A DNA stretch of 64,000 nt, taken from Polytrichum commune (lineage: Eukaryota; Streptophyta; Polytrichopsida; Polytrichales; Polytrichaceae). Under the pieces are notes generated by a model. That model had not been told where the DNA came from. It was given only the letters and a program-made list of their open reading frames with translations, and searched no databases. Below are positions 1 through 12,060 of the stretch, piece by piece; position 1 is the stretch's first letter, and every line of letters starts with the position of its first letter. Where the stretch lies: the NCBI GenBank assembly GCA_950295325.1, contig OX485806.1, forward strand, positions 19,034,001 to 19,098,000, in the 5' to 3' direction. The position numbers and the translations under genes were made by a program.

Positions 1-164
1 AATTTGTCAGTTCAAGTCTGTGCATGTGCCCATGCTGGTCCTTGTATGTTAATATTTATGACTGCCATTTGTGTGGTAATTTCATCGGTAACTTAAGTGC
101 TGATCAACATCAAAATGAGAAAGCCGGCAATTAATCCCCGAGAGACACATAAATACACCCTAAC

Positions 165-284
165 CTTGATAATGTCACACCCTCCGTTTCACCAAAAAGT
201 GTGATATAAACAAGGTGTGACATACTTGATAATGTCACACCCTCCGTTTCACCAAAAAGTGTGATATAAACAAGGTGTGACATA
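165..284. repeat. 60-bp perfect tandem duplication near the transposon terminus
   Basis: Two 60-bp units (165-224 and 225-284) match base for base, followed by the start of a third (285 onward). Copy B of the transposon has only one unit. Each unit contains paired gataatgtcac / ggtgtgaca motifs, so the duplication doubles subterminal motifs that could be transposase-binding sites; that role is inferred. Confidence 0.9.
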
Positions 285-440
285 CTTGATAATGTCACAT
301 TTTGTGCATAATGTGATATTATCAAAAAATATGTAGAAAATCAAAATATAATTACAATTTTTTAAAAATAACAAATACGAGACTTCAATGTTTTTGAATG
401 TAAAATTTAATTCAAAATTATGAATAACAACAAGAGCACA

Positions 441-1006
441 TCATAATGTGTCATTGAGATCAGGTAAAGACCTCTCACTAGAGACAAAGAAGCTTCTAAT
501 GTCACATTGTTTTGTTGATGTTAGATGTGCAACACCAATTCTAATGAGTTTGTCATGGATTTTTTCCATTTCTAACAACTCATGAGTGCTGAAAATCTGA
601 GAACCTTGGCTAGCCATAAAATTCAAAACATCTTTAGCATATTTTTGTGCATCACTGCTATCAACAATCAATGGGTCCACTTCCATGGAATCAAGAACCT
701 GTTCGCCATCTTGCACTAATTGCACAAGCTCCTCAGTAGAAAATTCCACCTCAAAATCATCTTCACCTTCCATGTTTATGTACTCCAAAGGACAAAGCTT
801 TTCTACAGGCTTGCCTTCGACATCCAAACCCAAATTTAATGCGGTGATGAGTCTACCCAATTCCAAAGTTGCTTCCTCCATTTTGGACTTCATACGTTCA
901 TCAAGATCGTTTATATTTGCATTCCACTCTGCAGGCAATATGGCGGACTTTCTCCAACAATTTCTAATGGTTTGATCATCTAATTTGAAATTACACAAGG
1001 CATCCC
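441..1006 (-). pseudogene. transposase C-terminal remnant (pogo/Tigger type)
   Basis: About 185 codons are open, with a stop just upstream and no ATG at the left end of the frame (the first codons are read from TTG). The N-terminal part contains the phrase TIRNCWRKSAILP, the signature that follows the DDE catalytic core in pogo/Tigger/jerky-type transposases. The rest is an acidic, poorly conserved tail ending in SLPDLNDTL. The DNA-binding CENP-B-like domain and the catalytic DDE core are missing, so the fragment cannot act as a transposase. Relative to copy B (16783-17121) it lacks about ten codons (an NDDESKVVKL-like stretch). It is probably the conserved 3' end left by internal deletion. 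Confidence 0.75.
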
Positions 1007-1565
1007 ACTATGCTGAAAGCATTGAATGAGAGCTCATTCAATGACCCCCAATATGCTTTGCTTTAGCCCATGCTCACCCATGAACAATAATATCAAACCC
1101 ATGCCCACCCATTATAATATCGAACCCATGCCCACCCATACAATCCATCCATACTTGATATTATCACATTTACACTACGGATTTTGAAAAAAAATAGTGA
1201 CATTATCAAGGGTGATAGGGATAATAACGAGGGAGTTTTACACTATGAAAATCGGTTTCAAACTTTTAGGTGACAATATCAAGGTGTTCTATTAACAAGG
1301 GTGACATTATCAAGGTTAGACTGTAGCACAACCTGCTGCAAACTTGAATGGCTGATTGCAACCATTTAAGTTAGCGGTGACATATTGCATCAATCTTTCT
1401 GTCAGTCAATAGAACAGCCTTCAATGAGACCTCATTCATTAGTCTGGTCATATATTCCTGGTCAATAGTGCTTGATTATGGTATGAGCATTGAGGAGTTT
1501 TCTCAATTTCATGGTACATTAACGTCAAGAAAAAGTCTGCAAAGACAAACATTGCAGAAGTACTA

Positions 1566-2110
1566 GATCTTCAGCTTTTGTTGAACCCCCTCATGTGTCT
1601 CTCTCATCAGTCCAAATTCTGTATTACAAAACAAATCTACAAAAGAATCGTCAGCTGGTAGTACTAGTGTGCCCTCGAAATAAATAATCGAGGCTCAGGT
1701 GATCTGCAATTTGCATGTGTGGCAGCCCCACATTGGCAGCTACCCAGGATAGCAACCAAATGTGCTTCTATTTCATAATACACATACAGTGGAGTGAGAT
1801 TTAACAAAGACGAGAAACATAAATCCTCGAAATTTTGTGAAACCGCCTCATGTCTCTCTCAGCCCAAACACATCTGCAAAAGTTTTTCAAGTACTACTGT
1901 GCCCTGGAAAATAATCGAGTTGAAGGTGATTTGAAATTGGCATGCATGGCAGCTGCATTGGTTGCTACCCAACGTAGCAATGAACATGAGAAGCTTGTAG
2001 AACTTAACGCGTCATCATTTGTATTCGCAATCGAAGGTACACGACCTGTTTCTGACAATGTTAAGGATTTTAGCACATGTCCGATTGAGCAATGGTGAGG
2101 AGGATAATTT
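1566..2110 (+). pseudogene. two degenerate copies of a gene-like repeat (family R1)
   Basis: Two copies of the same sequence follow one another (about 1566-1790 and 1792-2110). Shared landmarks, in order, are gtctctct, cacatctgcaaaag, tactactgtgccct, ataatcgag, gatctgcaattt and gctacccagg-agcaa. The second copy stays open for 82 codons (1850-2098), with a helical-looking segment (FFKYYCALENNRVE... LACMAAALVA... EHEKLVELN). Two further copies lie at 11757-12060 and 15085-15320. The helical text is faintly reminiscent of a cyclin fold, but I cannot name the family. It is either decayed exons of a duplicated gene or a repeat derived from one. The LINE inserted just downstream of the second copy. 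Confidence 0.5.
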
Positions 2111-2158
2111 TATCTTGTTGGAGAATAGAAATATCAAAGATTCTTCTTTTATTACTAA

Positions 2159-2170
2159 TTTTTCATTGAG

Positions 2171-2173
<3 letters not shown>
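2159..2173. repeat. LINE target-site duplication, 3' side
   Basis: TTTTTCATTGAGTTT occurs here, next to the poly(A) end of the minus-strand LINE, and again at 9624-9638 beyond its 5' end. The exact 15-bp match defines both borders of the insertion. Confidence 0.85.
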
Positions 2174-2201
<28 letters not shown>

Positions 2202-2443
2202 TGAGACAGAAGGCCAACCGGGCCAACGCCAAAATGGATACCACAAAAGAAAAAACACGCCCTCAAAGAGGGGAGGCGGGGCCCCTCGGGCGTGAAAACA
2301 CCGCCACGTAAGAGAAACCAAGACCCGACACCAACCAAGGACAACCCCCCGGACCCACCCAACCAAGGACAACCCTCACCCCACCCACCAAGGACAACCC
2401 CCTAACCGCCAAACCACGGGGCCCCGAAACGGGCCAAGCCGAG

Positions 2444-5400
2444 CTACCTATGATGTCTCCGCCAGTTCCACCTAACCTGCATATCCTGTCTACGGCAAAG
2501 AACGCTCCTGGCCCCCCAAGTTTTGTCAAAGCCCCGTAACATAGCCTCTTTTGAGACGTTGCTAATCTTAATTTTATCCACTACTCTCTTCCAAGCCACC
2601 TTGGCGTAAAGAATCAACGCGTCCCAAATCTGTTGCTTAACCTTAGCCTCATGCCATTGGGTTTGATTGAACACTTTGTCGTTACGTTCTATCCAAATGT
2701 GCCAAAGGGTAATGCCCCTGAGAAGGTGCCAAATCTTAATCATTTTCCCATATCTCTTAGGAATTCTCTCTCCAAAGATCACTTGTTTCCAATTGAAGGT
2801 GTCGTAGTTACCGGACCTAACCCCACACAATTCGTGCATAATATAAGTGGCCCATCTCCACGCCCGTCTAGCTTGGATGCAGTCCCAAAACTTATGTTTG
2901 ACAGACTCGCTAGTGTTGGGGAGGCAGAACACACATTGTTTAGAAATCGAGGCCGGAGCGATGCGTGCCCTCCACTCGTTGACGGCAACCGCTTTATGCC
3001 AAATCGACCAAATAAACGCTGCTTCCTTACCCGACCTCAACGGGTCCCACACTTGTGACCAGTGGAACTTATAGTTTCCCGGGAGGTAACCTTGCCATTT
3101 GTCCCTCGCCCGTGTGGTGCCGGGGTTTCTATCGAGAATGTTGACCCGGCCATCTTTGGTGGTATAGTCCAAAAACTTGCTTCCGTCAATCCACCTCCAT
3201 CTATCCGGGTCCCATTCTAACGTGGCCGATTTACCATAGAAGAACATAATCTCCTCTCTTTTCCCCTCTCTCTTCGGACCTCTATGCGTATGCATAATCT
3301 TGACCTTATGGAAAACCCCTTCAATTTCACCTTGAGGATTCTCCCATTCCCGGAGGCATCTCGAATGTTTTCCAACCTTGAAGCATTGCACCGGAAGCGG
3401 AAGTGTGATGGTTTTCCGTTGGAAGCATTCGGGAATGAAATCCTCATTGCAACTAATTACAATGGCTGGGTCTTCCTCCGTGCCAATGTAGAGTCCAAGC
3501 CAATGGCCAGGATACGTGGAGTCTTCACTTGATTCAAGAAGGCGGCGCCACATGCAGGAGATTTCGTCCGTCACCTCCTCCCAATCACCTTGTTCAAGGT
3601 CATTAAGCTTGTATTTACCTTTTGCTCTCTCCCATGTGTGAAATCCTTGTTCCGTGCTATCCCAAACGTCATCCACACACCGGATACCTTGGCGGTATAG
3701 GTGAAGGCATTTAGTGTATTCAATACCTTTATTGAGGAGATCCACGCCCTCTGACCACCAAACGTTAGAGTGCAGTAGTTCCATTTTGGTTCGGGGGGGA
3801 AGTTGGTAGGTTCCATTAACCATTACTTTCCAAGCCTTGCTAATGTGTCCCCAAATCTTAGATCCTGTAACACCTTGGTGTTGTCTGCATGTAAACCAAT
3901 CCAAGCTAACACCCCACCTTGGTCCCTTTTGTGGGTTAAATCTAGCCAGCCTATACTTGAGCATTAATTGAAGATTAGATTCCCCAGGTTCCATTGCCTT
4001 CACAATCCATTTGCTAAGTAGACTGATTTTGGCCGTTTCCGGGTCCACAAGTCCCAGCCCACCGAGTTTCTTCTTGAGGCAGCACTCCCTCCAACTTACC
4101 CTGGTGCGCGAGTGTTGTTCCTTTCCGGACCAAAGGTAATTCCTAATTGCTCCTCTAATCTTGTTTAAGATTTTATTGGACCCACCCCACACAGTGAAAA
4201 AGAACCATAGGGTTGACAAAAGTACTTGATTGCAAATGACGATCCGCCCACCTAGAGATAGTTTCATCGTGCTCCAATAGTCTAGTTTTTTAGAAATTTT
4301 GTTGTATAGAAACTTATCCACGTCCGGGGTATTGAGGTTAAGCCCGAATGGTGTGCCAAGGAATTTGGATAAATCTCCCTCCTCTGCCCATTTCTAGTTT
4401 TACCCTGCTAACCATTCCGGCCGGTGCGTATACTTGTCAAACCAGTATGCACATGACTTATCCTAGTTAATCTCCATACCTGAGGCCTCGCTGAAAGTCT
4501 TAAGCAGTTTGACCAATTCGTCAATGTCCCTTTTGTCTCCCCTAACCATAAAGGATGAATCGTCAGCGTATTGCGAATTACACTGTTGTTTCTTACCCCT
4601 TGGGAGAACTATCCCTCTAAGTCTCTTTTCTTTCACGGCCTTTTTAATGATGTGGGTTAATGCCTCCCCCACAATTAGGAATAAGTATGGCGCTAGAGGG
4701 CAACCTTGCCTCACCCCTCTCTCTACCTTTAAGTTTCTTCCCGGGCTACCATTAATGTTGACTGAGGCCGATGCATTTCCAAAAAGTAATTTCACCCAAT
4801 GTATAAACTTAGCGTTAATACCCATCATGTGCATAGTGTGAAAGAAGAACCTCCAAGAGACCTTGTCGTAGGCTTTAGAGAAATCTAGTTTAAGAAACAC
4901 TGTAGGTTGTCTAGATGTCTTCGCCCAATGTAACGTTTCTTGGGCTAAGACGATATTATCCAAGATAAATCTTAGTGGTAAAAACGCGGTTTGTTCGGGA
5001 CTAATCACATCCCTTAACATAGGTTGAAGTCTTAGTTGTAATGTTTTTGCGAAAATTTTGTATATCACCGGTAGTAATGTAATGGGCCGCCAATGGCTTA
5101 AGTCCTTGGGGTCCCCTTCTTTGGGAATAAGGCATATGACTCCCTTCGTAACCCCCTCATGAAGCTCCCCAATCTCAATACTCCGAATTAGCATATGTAG
5201 AAAGTCTTGGCCAACGGCGGGCCATAGCCGTTGAAAAAATTCAATCGGAATCCCGTCGTGGCCGAGGGCTTTTCCCTTGGCCATGTCTCTAACTACCCCT
5301 CCTAGCTCTCTTTCCGAGATCTCCTTAGTGAGTGATGCATTCATCTCTTCCGAGAAAGAGGCACGGAAACTTGTGAAAACTTCCATAATTGCCTCTTCCG

Positions 5401-6718
5401 ACACCTCTTTATGCCCATATAGGTCCTTATAGAAGTCGTAGCAAATTGTGTCTAAATCATCCCTCCTAGTAAACCTACGGCCGTGCTTGTCCTTAAGCTC
5501 TGAAAGAACTGCTCGGGAATTCTTTTGTCTCACTGACTTGAAGAATTCCGCGGAGCACTTATCTCCCACATGTTGCCATTGAACTGTAGCTCTTATTGTG
5601 GCACCTCTTGCCTTCCTAAACTCTATCTCCTCAAGAATATTATTTAGTCTACTCACCTCCCCCTGCTTATCTATATTATAAATATCCTCATGTAGGATGG
5701 CTATGGCCGTTTCCAATTTGGCTCTTGCGTCTAGTTCCGTTTTCCTAAACTCTTTGGCTTTGCATATGCTAAGTTGCCTATAGAATCTAGTAACATTTCT
5801 TAACTTGAAGAAGAATGAGCATTCACCCGGAATGCTAGCCCATCTATCCCTAAGTGTTGATGTCGTTTCTCCTTTCAAGTGAGAGATATTCCATTTGAAA
5901 GCGGACTTTCTTTCCCCTTCCTCTCCCACATATACCTCTAATTGCACGGGGGAGTGGTCCGACCCCACCGCATACCCATGAATGAAGTAAACTACGTGCT
6001 TCACCCCTAGTCTACTATGAGTTGGTGTATAGAATCTATCGAGGCGAGCTAGCCTACGTGCTTGACCCTTTTGACCATTGTACCAAGAATATTTGGGGCC
6101 ACCTTGGTGTATGAATGCATCGTGGAGTTGAAATGAATTTAATAAACCACTCCAAGTAAGTCTCTCAATGTCACTTATTGCCCTCCCGCAATCATTAGAC
6201 TTGTCTTGCGCTCTCTTCGTCATATTAAAGTCACCGCCTTTTATCCACTCGCAGTCTTTAGGTAAAGAGTCTACCATAATATGCCAGAGATGCCTTCTTT
6301 CCGTAGGAATATTCGGGGCATATACACATGCTAGTCCAATGTTACCCCCTTCAATCCCCTCTAGTTTTATCCACACTACCCTATTGTCGTATAGGGCCCC
6401 GTGAGTAGTTACCAATTTTGCGTATTTTTGGGCCAACATAATACCCACGCCTCCTTTTCCAGCCGCGTTTGGGTTGAGCCAGCTTCTTTCCCCTGGAGCT
6501 GCTTCTAGGATCCAGCTTGCATATCCTGGCATGAGTCTAGATCCTAGGTTCTCCAAAGCTCTACCTCTTAACTTGTGCTCTTGGATCATCAACACATCTA
6601 TCCTAGGTGTTAAGGATTGGAGGAAACACCGTTCTTTTGCAATGTTATCCGGGTCATTTAACCCACGGATGTTATGGGTTATGATATTCCACTTCATAAT
6701 AAGAATTAATATGTGCAT
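2444..6718 (-). pseudogene. LINE ORF2: endonuclease / reverse transcriptase (interrupted)
   Basis: The reading frame begins at 6718 or, more likely, at the methionine of MKWNIITHNIRGLN (6697). The N-terminal apurinic-type endonuclease shows HNIRGLN, the catalytic Glu in IQEHKL, GGDFN and the terminal GSDHSP. The reverse transcriptase follows, with WRPITLLPVIYKI, LDFSKAYD, RQGCPLAPYLF and the YADD active site (about 4561-4572). The C-terminal part has a zf-RVT-like region with C-x2-C...H...C (CVFC... HKFWDC). Three in-frame stops lie together: TAG at 4463-4465, TAA at 4400-4402 and TAG at 4394-4396. The frame is open on both sides with no shift. If intact it would supply target-primed reverse transcription for the element. 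Confidence 0.9.
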
Positions 6719-6731
6719 ATGTCCTCCAAGT

Positions 6732-9254
6732 CTAACCTCCTAATGGAGGTTTGTTTCTACCTTCCCATAACCTACCTTGTCTTGGTGTAAACATGTAGTT
6801 ACTCAAAGCCATTAGGTTGGACGCGCTATTACGTATTGGGGTATAACCATGTTGAAGTCCGTTCTCCTCTCCTCTTTCATTGCCCCTCGTGTCATGTGAC
6901 GATGTTGGACTATCTAGACCAATACTTGCTAGAATGTCCTTGTACTTCGTGCCCTTACCACTTACTGGAATGGGTTGGGTCTCAGGTATTACCTCTATAT
7001 GTACTTGCCTACTTGCAGTGATTACTTCCAGTCCTAAGGCCGTCCCTCTTTCAGTTTCCATAACTATGTCTTCTTGAGGGATTTCCTGCTCTAGCTGCCT
7101 TAGAGATTTCCCCCCCAATCTATACTTCTCTGCTGGAGTGTCTTCTTTTTGTGGCGGAGCATTAACCTTCATTCTGCCTCTCTTTCTTTTTTGGGTTTTC
7201 CCAGACCCCTTTCTTACACTTAATCTTCCTGAGCTCACTGCTCCTTCTTTCCTGCATGCGGGGCTGCCCGGTTTGCATCTTGGGTCCCTGGTTGCTGTGG
7301 GTCCGGGACCCCTATTACCTGTGAAGGTCGCCCCTAATTCTACCTCTGCCCATGTCTGGCCTTCTAAGGCCATTCCAGCCCCACCCTCCTCAACGTGGGC
7401 CTGGTCTGGGACTTCTTCCGACCCCAGCCTGTTTCCCTCCTCCTCCGCTTCTGTCCTTCTTCTTACTTCCGTTTCCCCCTCTGTTTCCTCCTCCCCGCCC
7501 GAGGTCTGGTCATCCTCCTCTTCTTCCTCCTCCCCGCTTGAGGAAGTGCTGCCCTCGATTGCCTCTGAGTTTCTTTTCTGCCCTGCTCTCTTGGCAGGGT
7601 GCCACTATATGGAGGTCTCGAGGCCAGGTAGTTCCTCACTACCCCTGCCCGCACCGCTCGTCCCTGTTGCTGGGTGAACATTGGCCGGAGGCTTCTGTTG
7701 AGTGTGCCCTTCCTGGGTCTTGGTCTGTTCATTTCCTTCGGCTCCGTCATCATTGTTACAGTTCTGCTCAGGTTGATCTTCTCCGTTGCCGCAGGCTAGT
7801 GCGTCGCACCCTGTTTGCTTCTTGCTGCCTTTCTCTGCGTCTGCCCCTGATGTGGCTTCTTTGCTTTGTTGCGCTCCCTCTTGGTAACACTCCTTCTGTC
7901 GACCCTCGGTGACTTCATCTTCTGTTACCTGCTTATCCCCGGCGCCGGGTTTTGTTGCGGTGTTCCCTCCCTTCCCCGATCCTGTCACTAAGGCTGCTTC
8001 CTCTCTGGGGACGGTGATTGTTGTGGATCCGGTGGCGTTGCTTCTTACCTGCAGCTGAGTTCCTCCTCTTGCTGGGCTCTCGCCTTCTACAGCGCTGCCT
8101 AGGTGATCTTGGCGCTCGGAATCCTCATTACCTCCTTTCTCTCCTCCTCCTGTGACCTGATGTGCTGCGGCGGGAGCCGCAGCTCCGGATCTGCGAGTCT
8201 GGTCTTCCCTGTACTCCTTCCTCCCTGGAATATGCCCTCCATCTCTGTCCCCCTCGAAGATATTTCTTCTTAAGTTTTTCCGGTTTCTGACCTGTTGAAA
8301 CCCATCTTGATCTACTAGTATGTTTTTGCCTTTTTCTTGTTGATGGATTGGATGAATCTGACTATATCTCTCTCTCCCTCTGATTGGCCTATTTTGCATT
8401 TCATTGCAGTCACTTGCTTTGTGTTTCCAGCTTAGACACACCCTGCATCTAATGGGTAATTTGTCATAATTGATCGTTACTATCTGGGGAGGCAGAATAC
8501 CTCCCTCTGTCACTAGCTCAATGCTTGTTGCCCACCTTTTGCTGATTTCTAGGTTGACACAAAACCTTGGATCTTTTGTTGTATCATTGGCAGTCTCCAT
8601 TCCAATAACTTCCCCTAAGGATTCTGCTATTCCTATTGCTTGATCTTGATGTTCATGTGGTAAGTTTCTCAGACTCACCCAAGTTGGGAAAGCTAGGTTG
8701 CTAGGGTTTTCTGGATTAAACCCTGGCACCCAGCTTTGTAACAAACACGTACCCCATTTGGATCTAAATGGCGACGCCATCAATGCCACGTTTAATGCAT
8801 CTCTATCCTCACCTTGAAGAAGAAAGTATCCTTTCCCAACATTTCTACACAGCGATAAAGCATTACCCCTTAACTCTAGGTTTAGGGCTTGGATCCATAG
8901 CTTCATAGCTTGTGGAGGAGGCTTGGGTCCAACAAATTTTCCAATCAGCAATTGATCTTTCAATACCTCGATTCTTGCAAGCAACTTTTCTGTGTTAACT
9001 TTAAATTGAATGGCCTTGGTCTTCACTAAGAAACCACTAAAGCTCCTCTCCAAGTTTGATGGAAGGATCTCACCACTATAACCTTTGAAAGGATTGAGAT
9101 CTCCTCCCCCGCTCTGTTGGCTTGCTTCCGCTAAGCCTTCAATCACCACATCGTTCCGCGGTGCATCTCCCGCGATCCAGCCTCCTCTCTCCTCCATCAT
9201 CGGATCAAAGCGCGGAGCATTTCCAAACCGGACTTTGGAGGCGAAGGATTCCAT
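6732..9254 (-). pseudogene. LINE ORF1: RNA-binding protein (one in-frame stop)
   Basis: A frame of about 840 codons is split by one TAG (7605-7607). The first 549 codons include a DUF4283-like N-terminal domain (about residues 90-240: KLWIQALNLELRGN, WVSLRNLPHE) and a knuckle C-R-V-C-x4-H-x4-C near residue 275. The rest is a hydrophilic, glutamine/glutamate-rich tail that resumes in the same frame after the stop and ends at 6732. This is the gag-like ORF1 that coats LINE RNA. It ends 13 bases before the ORF2 frame opens, the tight spacing typical of bicistronic LINEs. The start at 9254 is the first methionine after the 5' UTR. Confidence 0.85.
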
Positions 9255-9623
9255 TTCTCCTGTCTTGGACTTTTGTGATTCAACTCTCTCAATCGCATGA
9301 ACCTCACACGTATCCGATCCGATTCTTTTAGATCTCGATCTCTCTTTTCCTTCTGATCTCGTTTAACTGTTCACCCTTCCCAGCTCTCTTCTGCACTACA
9401 GTCTTATCCCTTGATTCAGATCTATACTCGCTGCTACCATTCAAACTGTTTGCTATCTTTTCAATCAGGTCACAATCTTGTTTCTCCGCCTATTCCCCTT
9501 CACAACGTTTCTTCTTCTTGCGGCTCGCCATTGCTCCTCCCTCATGTGAAACAATGTTTGGAGGTAGGGAAATTGCTCCGTCACTGTCAATACACCCGAG
9601 CCTTGGTGACTGAGATCGGATCA
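9255..9623 (-). promoter_or_regulatory. LINE 5' UTR with internal promoter (inferred)
   Basis: This 369-bp stretch lies between the 5' target duplication and the ORF1 start. LINEs carry their promoter within the 5' UTR; no specific box is recognisable here. Confidence 0.4.
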
Positions 9624-9638
9624 TTTTTCATTGAGTTT
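9624..9638. repeat. LINE target-site duplication, 5' side
   Basis: Exact copy of the 15-bp sequence at 2159-2173. Confidence 0.85.
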
Positions 9639-9920
9639 GGAATCAGTAGAAATTATGGAAGATCAGGTTACGATCTGACTTGTTCTCGATCTATACATAG
9701 GTGAACCTATTTCCAAGAAGCACAACACTAAAAACTGGTCGTGGTGGTGTACAAAACAAAGAACATGAGAAAGTGGAAACCGTATGTCAGGGTTTTATAT
9801 CTAAATGATAAGAAGAGTCTTTGTTGCTACACATTTGCCTAGATCCCAAGACCTACAATTTCCGAAGCCACCCACGTGCCCTGTAAAACTGAGTAATTTA
9901 CTGCAATGCACTGCAATGAA

Positions 9921-10122
9921 CAAGGACAACCGACAGCTGATTACAATGAACTGGTTGAGTTTGAGAAATTACTGGTTCGAATTCAAGACTTGAGGACAGT
10001 TACTGTTCGATTTACAGAATATTCAACTATTTAATTATGGAAAACCAAAAGATGTCAACTTGTAACTGGTTGATATTGGAAAGACTAGGATCTTGACTGA
10101 TTATGCCCAAAAATCTTCCCCC
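9921..10122 (+). mobile_element. MITE family X, copy 1
   Basis: This is a degenerate ~200-bp element sharing an internal series with four others: 'ctgattacaatgaactggttgagtt', then a 'gaaaaccaaaagatgtcaac-tgtaac-ggtt' block, and a terminal 'atgcccaaaaatcttcccc'. Better copies show inverted ends GGGGAGA...TCTCCCC. It carries no coding capacity. See the copies at 23492, 25581, 25846 and 26347. Confidence 0.6.
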
Positions 10123-10177
10123 GGCGTTCATGCAGTCCAAATCTCAAAGTGGTTCTTGTGTTCTTGACCTTGGATAC

Positions 10178-10293
10178 CACTTGGGACATACTTGTGTTGG
10201 GTTTAGCACTTGGGACATACTTGTGTTGGGTTTAGCACTTGAGGCATTCTTGTGTTGGTGTTAGCAATTAAGGCATTCTTGTGCTCATGGGTT
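10178..10293. repeat. 29-bp tandem repeat, four units
   Basis: Units start at 10178, 10207, 10236 and 10265. The first two are identical (cacttgggacatacttgtgt...), and the last two diverge. A looser 'cttgtg' rhythm continues to about 10340. Confidence 0.85.
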
Positions 10294-10359
10294 GGGGGTT
10301 CTTCGAGGGTTTTGGTGTTCTTGTGCTCTTGAGTTCCGGTGTGTATGTGTGGATTTTTA

Positions 10360-10990
10360 GTTTAATTTTAGTTTTTTAGTTTTTAATTTTCTTTGGCTAT
10401 TGAGACAAATGAGACAAAGCTTTATTCCACTTTTAGAAAAAGTGCAAGGCCACCAAGACCCAAAAAAGAGAGCTCGGCAACTCTCTTGGGTGCTTTTCGT
10501 GGAACCACAAGACCCAAAGATGGGTAAAAAGCCTAAGCATGTGTGATTAAGCCAACAATAGACATTTTGATATGTCAAACAAATTTGTCATTTGACTTGT
10601 GCTAGATGAGCTCATTACCTCTCCACACCATGTCAAATTTGCCAAGAACATCGTCATAGGAGCTTTCCTTCTTGGACTCCTTTAATGCTTTATCCCACTT
10701 GATTCTTGCATAGTCTAAAAGACTTTGCCAAATGTTGCTTTGCACGTTGTTTCCTCCCACCTAGTATTGTTGAAGGTAATGTCATTTCTCACAATCCAAA
10801 TAGTCCAAAGTGTAATACCTCTAAGTAATAACCAAATCTTGGGGACCTTACTAAGGGAGGGAATTTTCTTCCCAAAAATCCCATGCTACCAATGAAATGT
10901 TTTCCAAGGTCCCATTTGGTTGGTGTTGGCTCTTGGATATGACTTCGACAAGAATTTGTTGTCTTTGATGTTGGACAATGATTTTGTGGT
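10360..10990 (-). mobile_element. diverged 3' fragment of an L1-type LINE
   Basis: Read on the minus strand, 10780-10880 encodes KVPKIWLLLRGITLWTIWIV, a close match to the ORF2 C-terminus of the complete LINE (KMIKIWHLLRGITLWHIWIE). It continues with the RND-x-F-N-x-T-x-W-E pattern and then frameshifts. The 3' side (10360-10440) is A-rich on the minus strand, as expected for a tail. It is a 5'-truncated copy older than the one at 2174-9623. Confidence 0.75.
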
Positions 10991-11756
10991 GATCAACAAT
11001 GTAGCTGTAGTTGCAGAGGTGGTGCCAAAAAATGTTGGAGGGAGCTCAAGAGTCCAAGACTCAAATTAAAAGTTTTTGGAAATGGATAGACTTTGGGAAG
11101 AATGTGACTTTGAAGAGTTGGTAAGGATATGACCAACACAAAAGAATGTTGTTGGACACACAAGTGAATCACACCACTAACATTAATATGGACCACCAAT
11201 TCAATATTTGTGTAGTCAATTTGATTGTTGATTTAAATGTACTGCAACAAATTTTCAAGAGGCAACAACTATGAGTAGCATTGTTCTATTGGTTCATTCA
11301 TTTGACATATAGGAGCCATTTATGATAGCAAGCATTCATTTGAGATACTTCAAATATTGATGATGCATTAGATATTTAACTTTTTAAATTAGTTGAATTA
11401 CCAAAAACTTCCATGCATACAATTTACAATTAACTTCCACATTGCATCAATTTCAATGAGTTTGGACATTTGTTCCAAAAAAAATTTGAATTTGAATTTA
11501 CAAATTGTACGCAAAAATATGCCACATGCTAAATTGTGAGACTGCTAGGTGTCGTTTCACCATTGGATATAATTACCAAGAAATGTAAAATTTTAAAATC
11601 ATAATGGACAAGTCATGCTACAAGGATTCATGAGACATATTAAGGAATGTAATAAATGCATAGTAAATGCGTAAAATCAAGCAAAGTCCAATTATGAATT
11701 CTAAATTGTTCAATGGTGTTGGACCAATAGGAATCCTCATGTACTAAGCAAACATA

Positions 11757-12060
11757 GTCGAGTGAGATCCAACATCGACAAACAAAGTAGAAATATTATA
11801 TGTATAAGAGACCTTCAATTTCTATGGAACTGCCTCATGTGTCTCTCTCTTAGGCCAAACATTTGCGTCACAAAACCAATCAACAACATTCAAGTCTTGT
11901 TGTATTCTGGAAACTCATCGAGACAAAGGGGATTTGCAATTGGCATATATGGTGGCCCCACATTTGCTGCCACTCAATATAGCGTCTACAGTGTTAATTT
12001 CAACGTATATGGTCGAATGAGATTCAACAAACAATACAAAATAATATAGATGATAGACAG
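11757..12060 (+). pseudogene. third degenerate copy of repeat family R1
   Basis: The same ordered landmarks as at 1566-2110 occur here: gagtgagatccaaca, gaactgcctcatgtgtctctct, ttgcgtcacaaaacc, gggatttgcaattggcatat, tggccccacatttgctgcca. The start of a further unit follows at about 12010 (gaatgagattcaacaaacaa). No open frame is preserved. Confidence 0.5.

Larger units (their letters stand above)
156..1323 (-). mobile_element. pogo/Tigger-like DNA transposon, deleted copy A
   Basis: The element is bounded by inverted ends: CACCCTAACCTTGATAAT at the left, and its complement (with two changes at the very tip) at the right. It is flanked by TA at 154-155 and 1324-1325, the target duplication of the Tc1/mariner/pogo superfamily. 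Inside it a minus-strand frame encodes a pogo/Tigger transposase C-terminus, and the last ~300 bp are non-coding with motifs repeating the terminal 'gataatgtcac' theme. At ~1.17 kb it is too short for an autonomous pogo element, which needs a full CENP-B/DDE transposase, so it is an internally deleted derivative. Copy B at 16556 shares both ends. Superfamily assignment rests on TIR, TA and the transposase remnant together. Confidence 0.82.
2174..9623 (-). mobile_element. full-length L1-type LINE retrotransposon
   Basis: The element reads on the minus strand: a 5' UTR (9623-9255), ORF1, ORF2 13 bases later, a 3' UTR and an A-tract (T-run on the plus strand, about 2171-2187, preceded by a second homopolymer). 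Identical 15-bp target duplications flank it. Total length is about 7.45 kb, normal for a complete plant L1. ORF1 has a DUF4283-like nucleic-acid-binding region and a CCHC knuckle; ORF2 has endonuclease, reverse transcriptase and a C-terminal zf-RVT-like segment. Four in-frame nonsense codons, but no frameshift, break the two ORFs, so it is recently arrived but probably not autonomous in its present form. Confidence 0.93.

Noticed and set aside
7138..7912. Plus-strand frames of 179 and 186 codons
   Set aside because: They lie antisense to the well-supported LINE ORF1 and are rich in Ser/Pro/Leu from its charged tail; shadows only.
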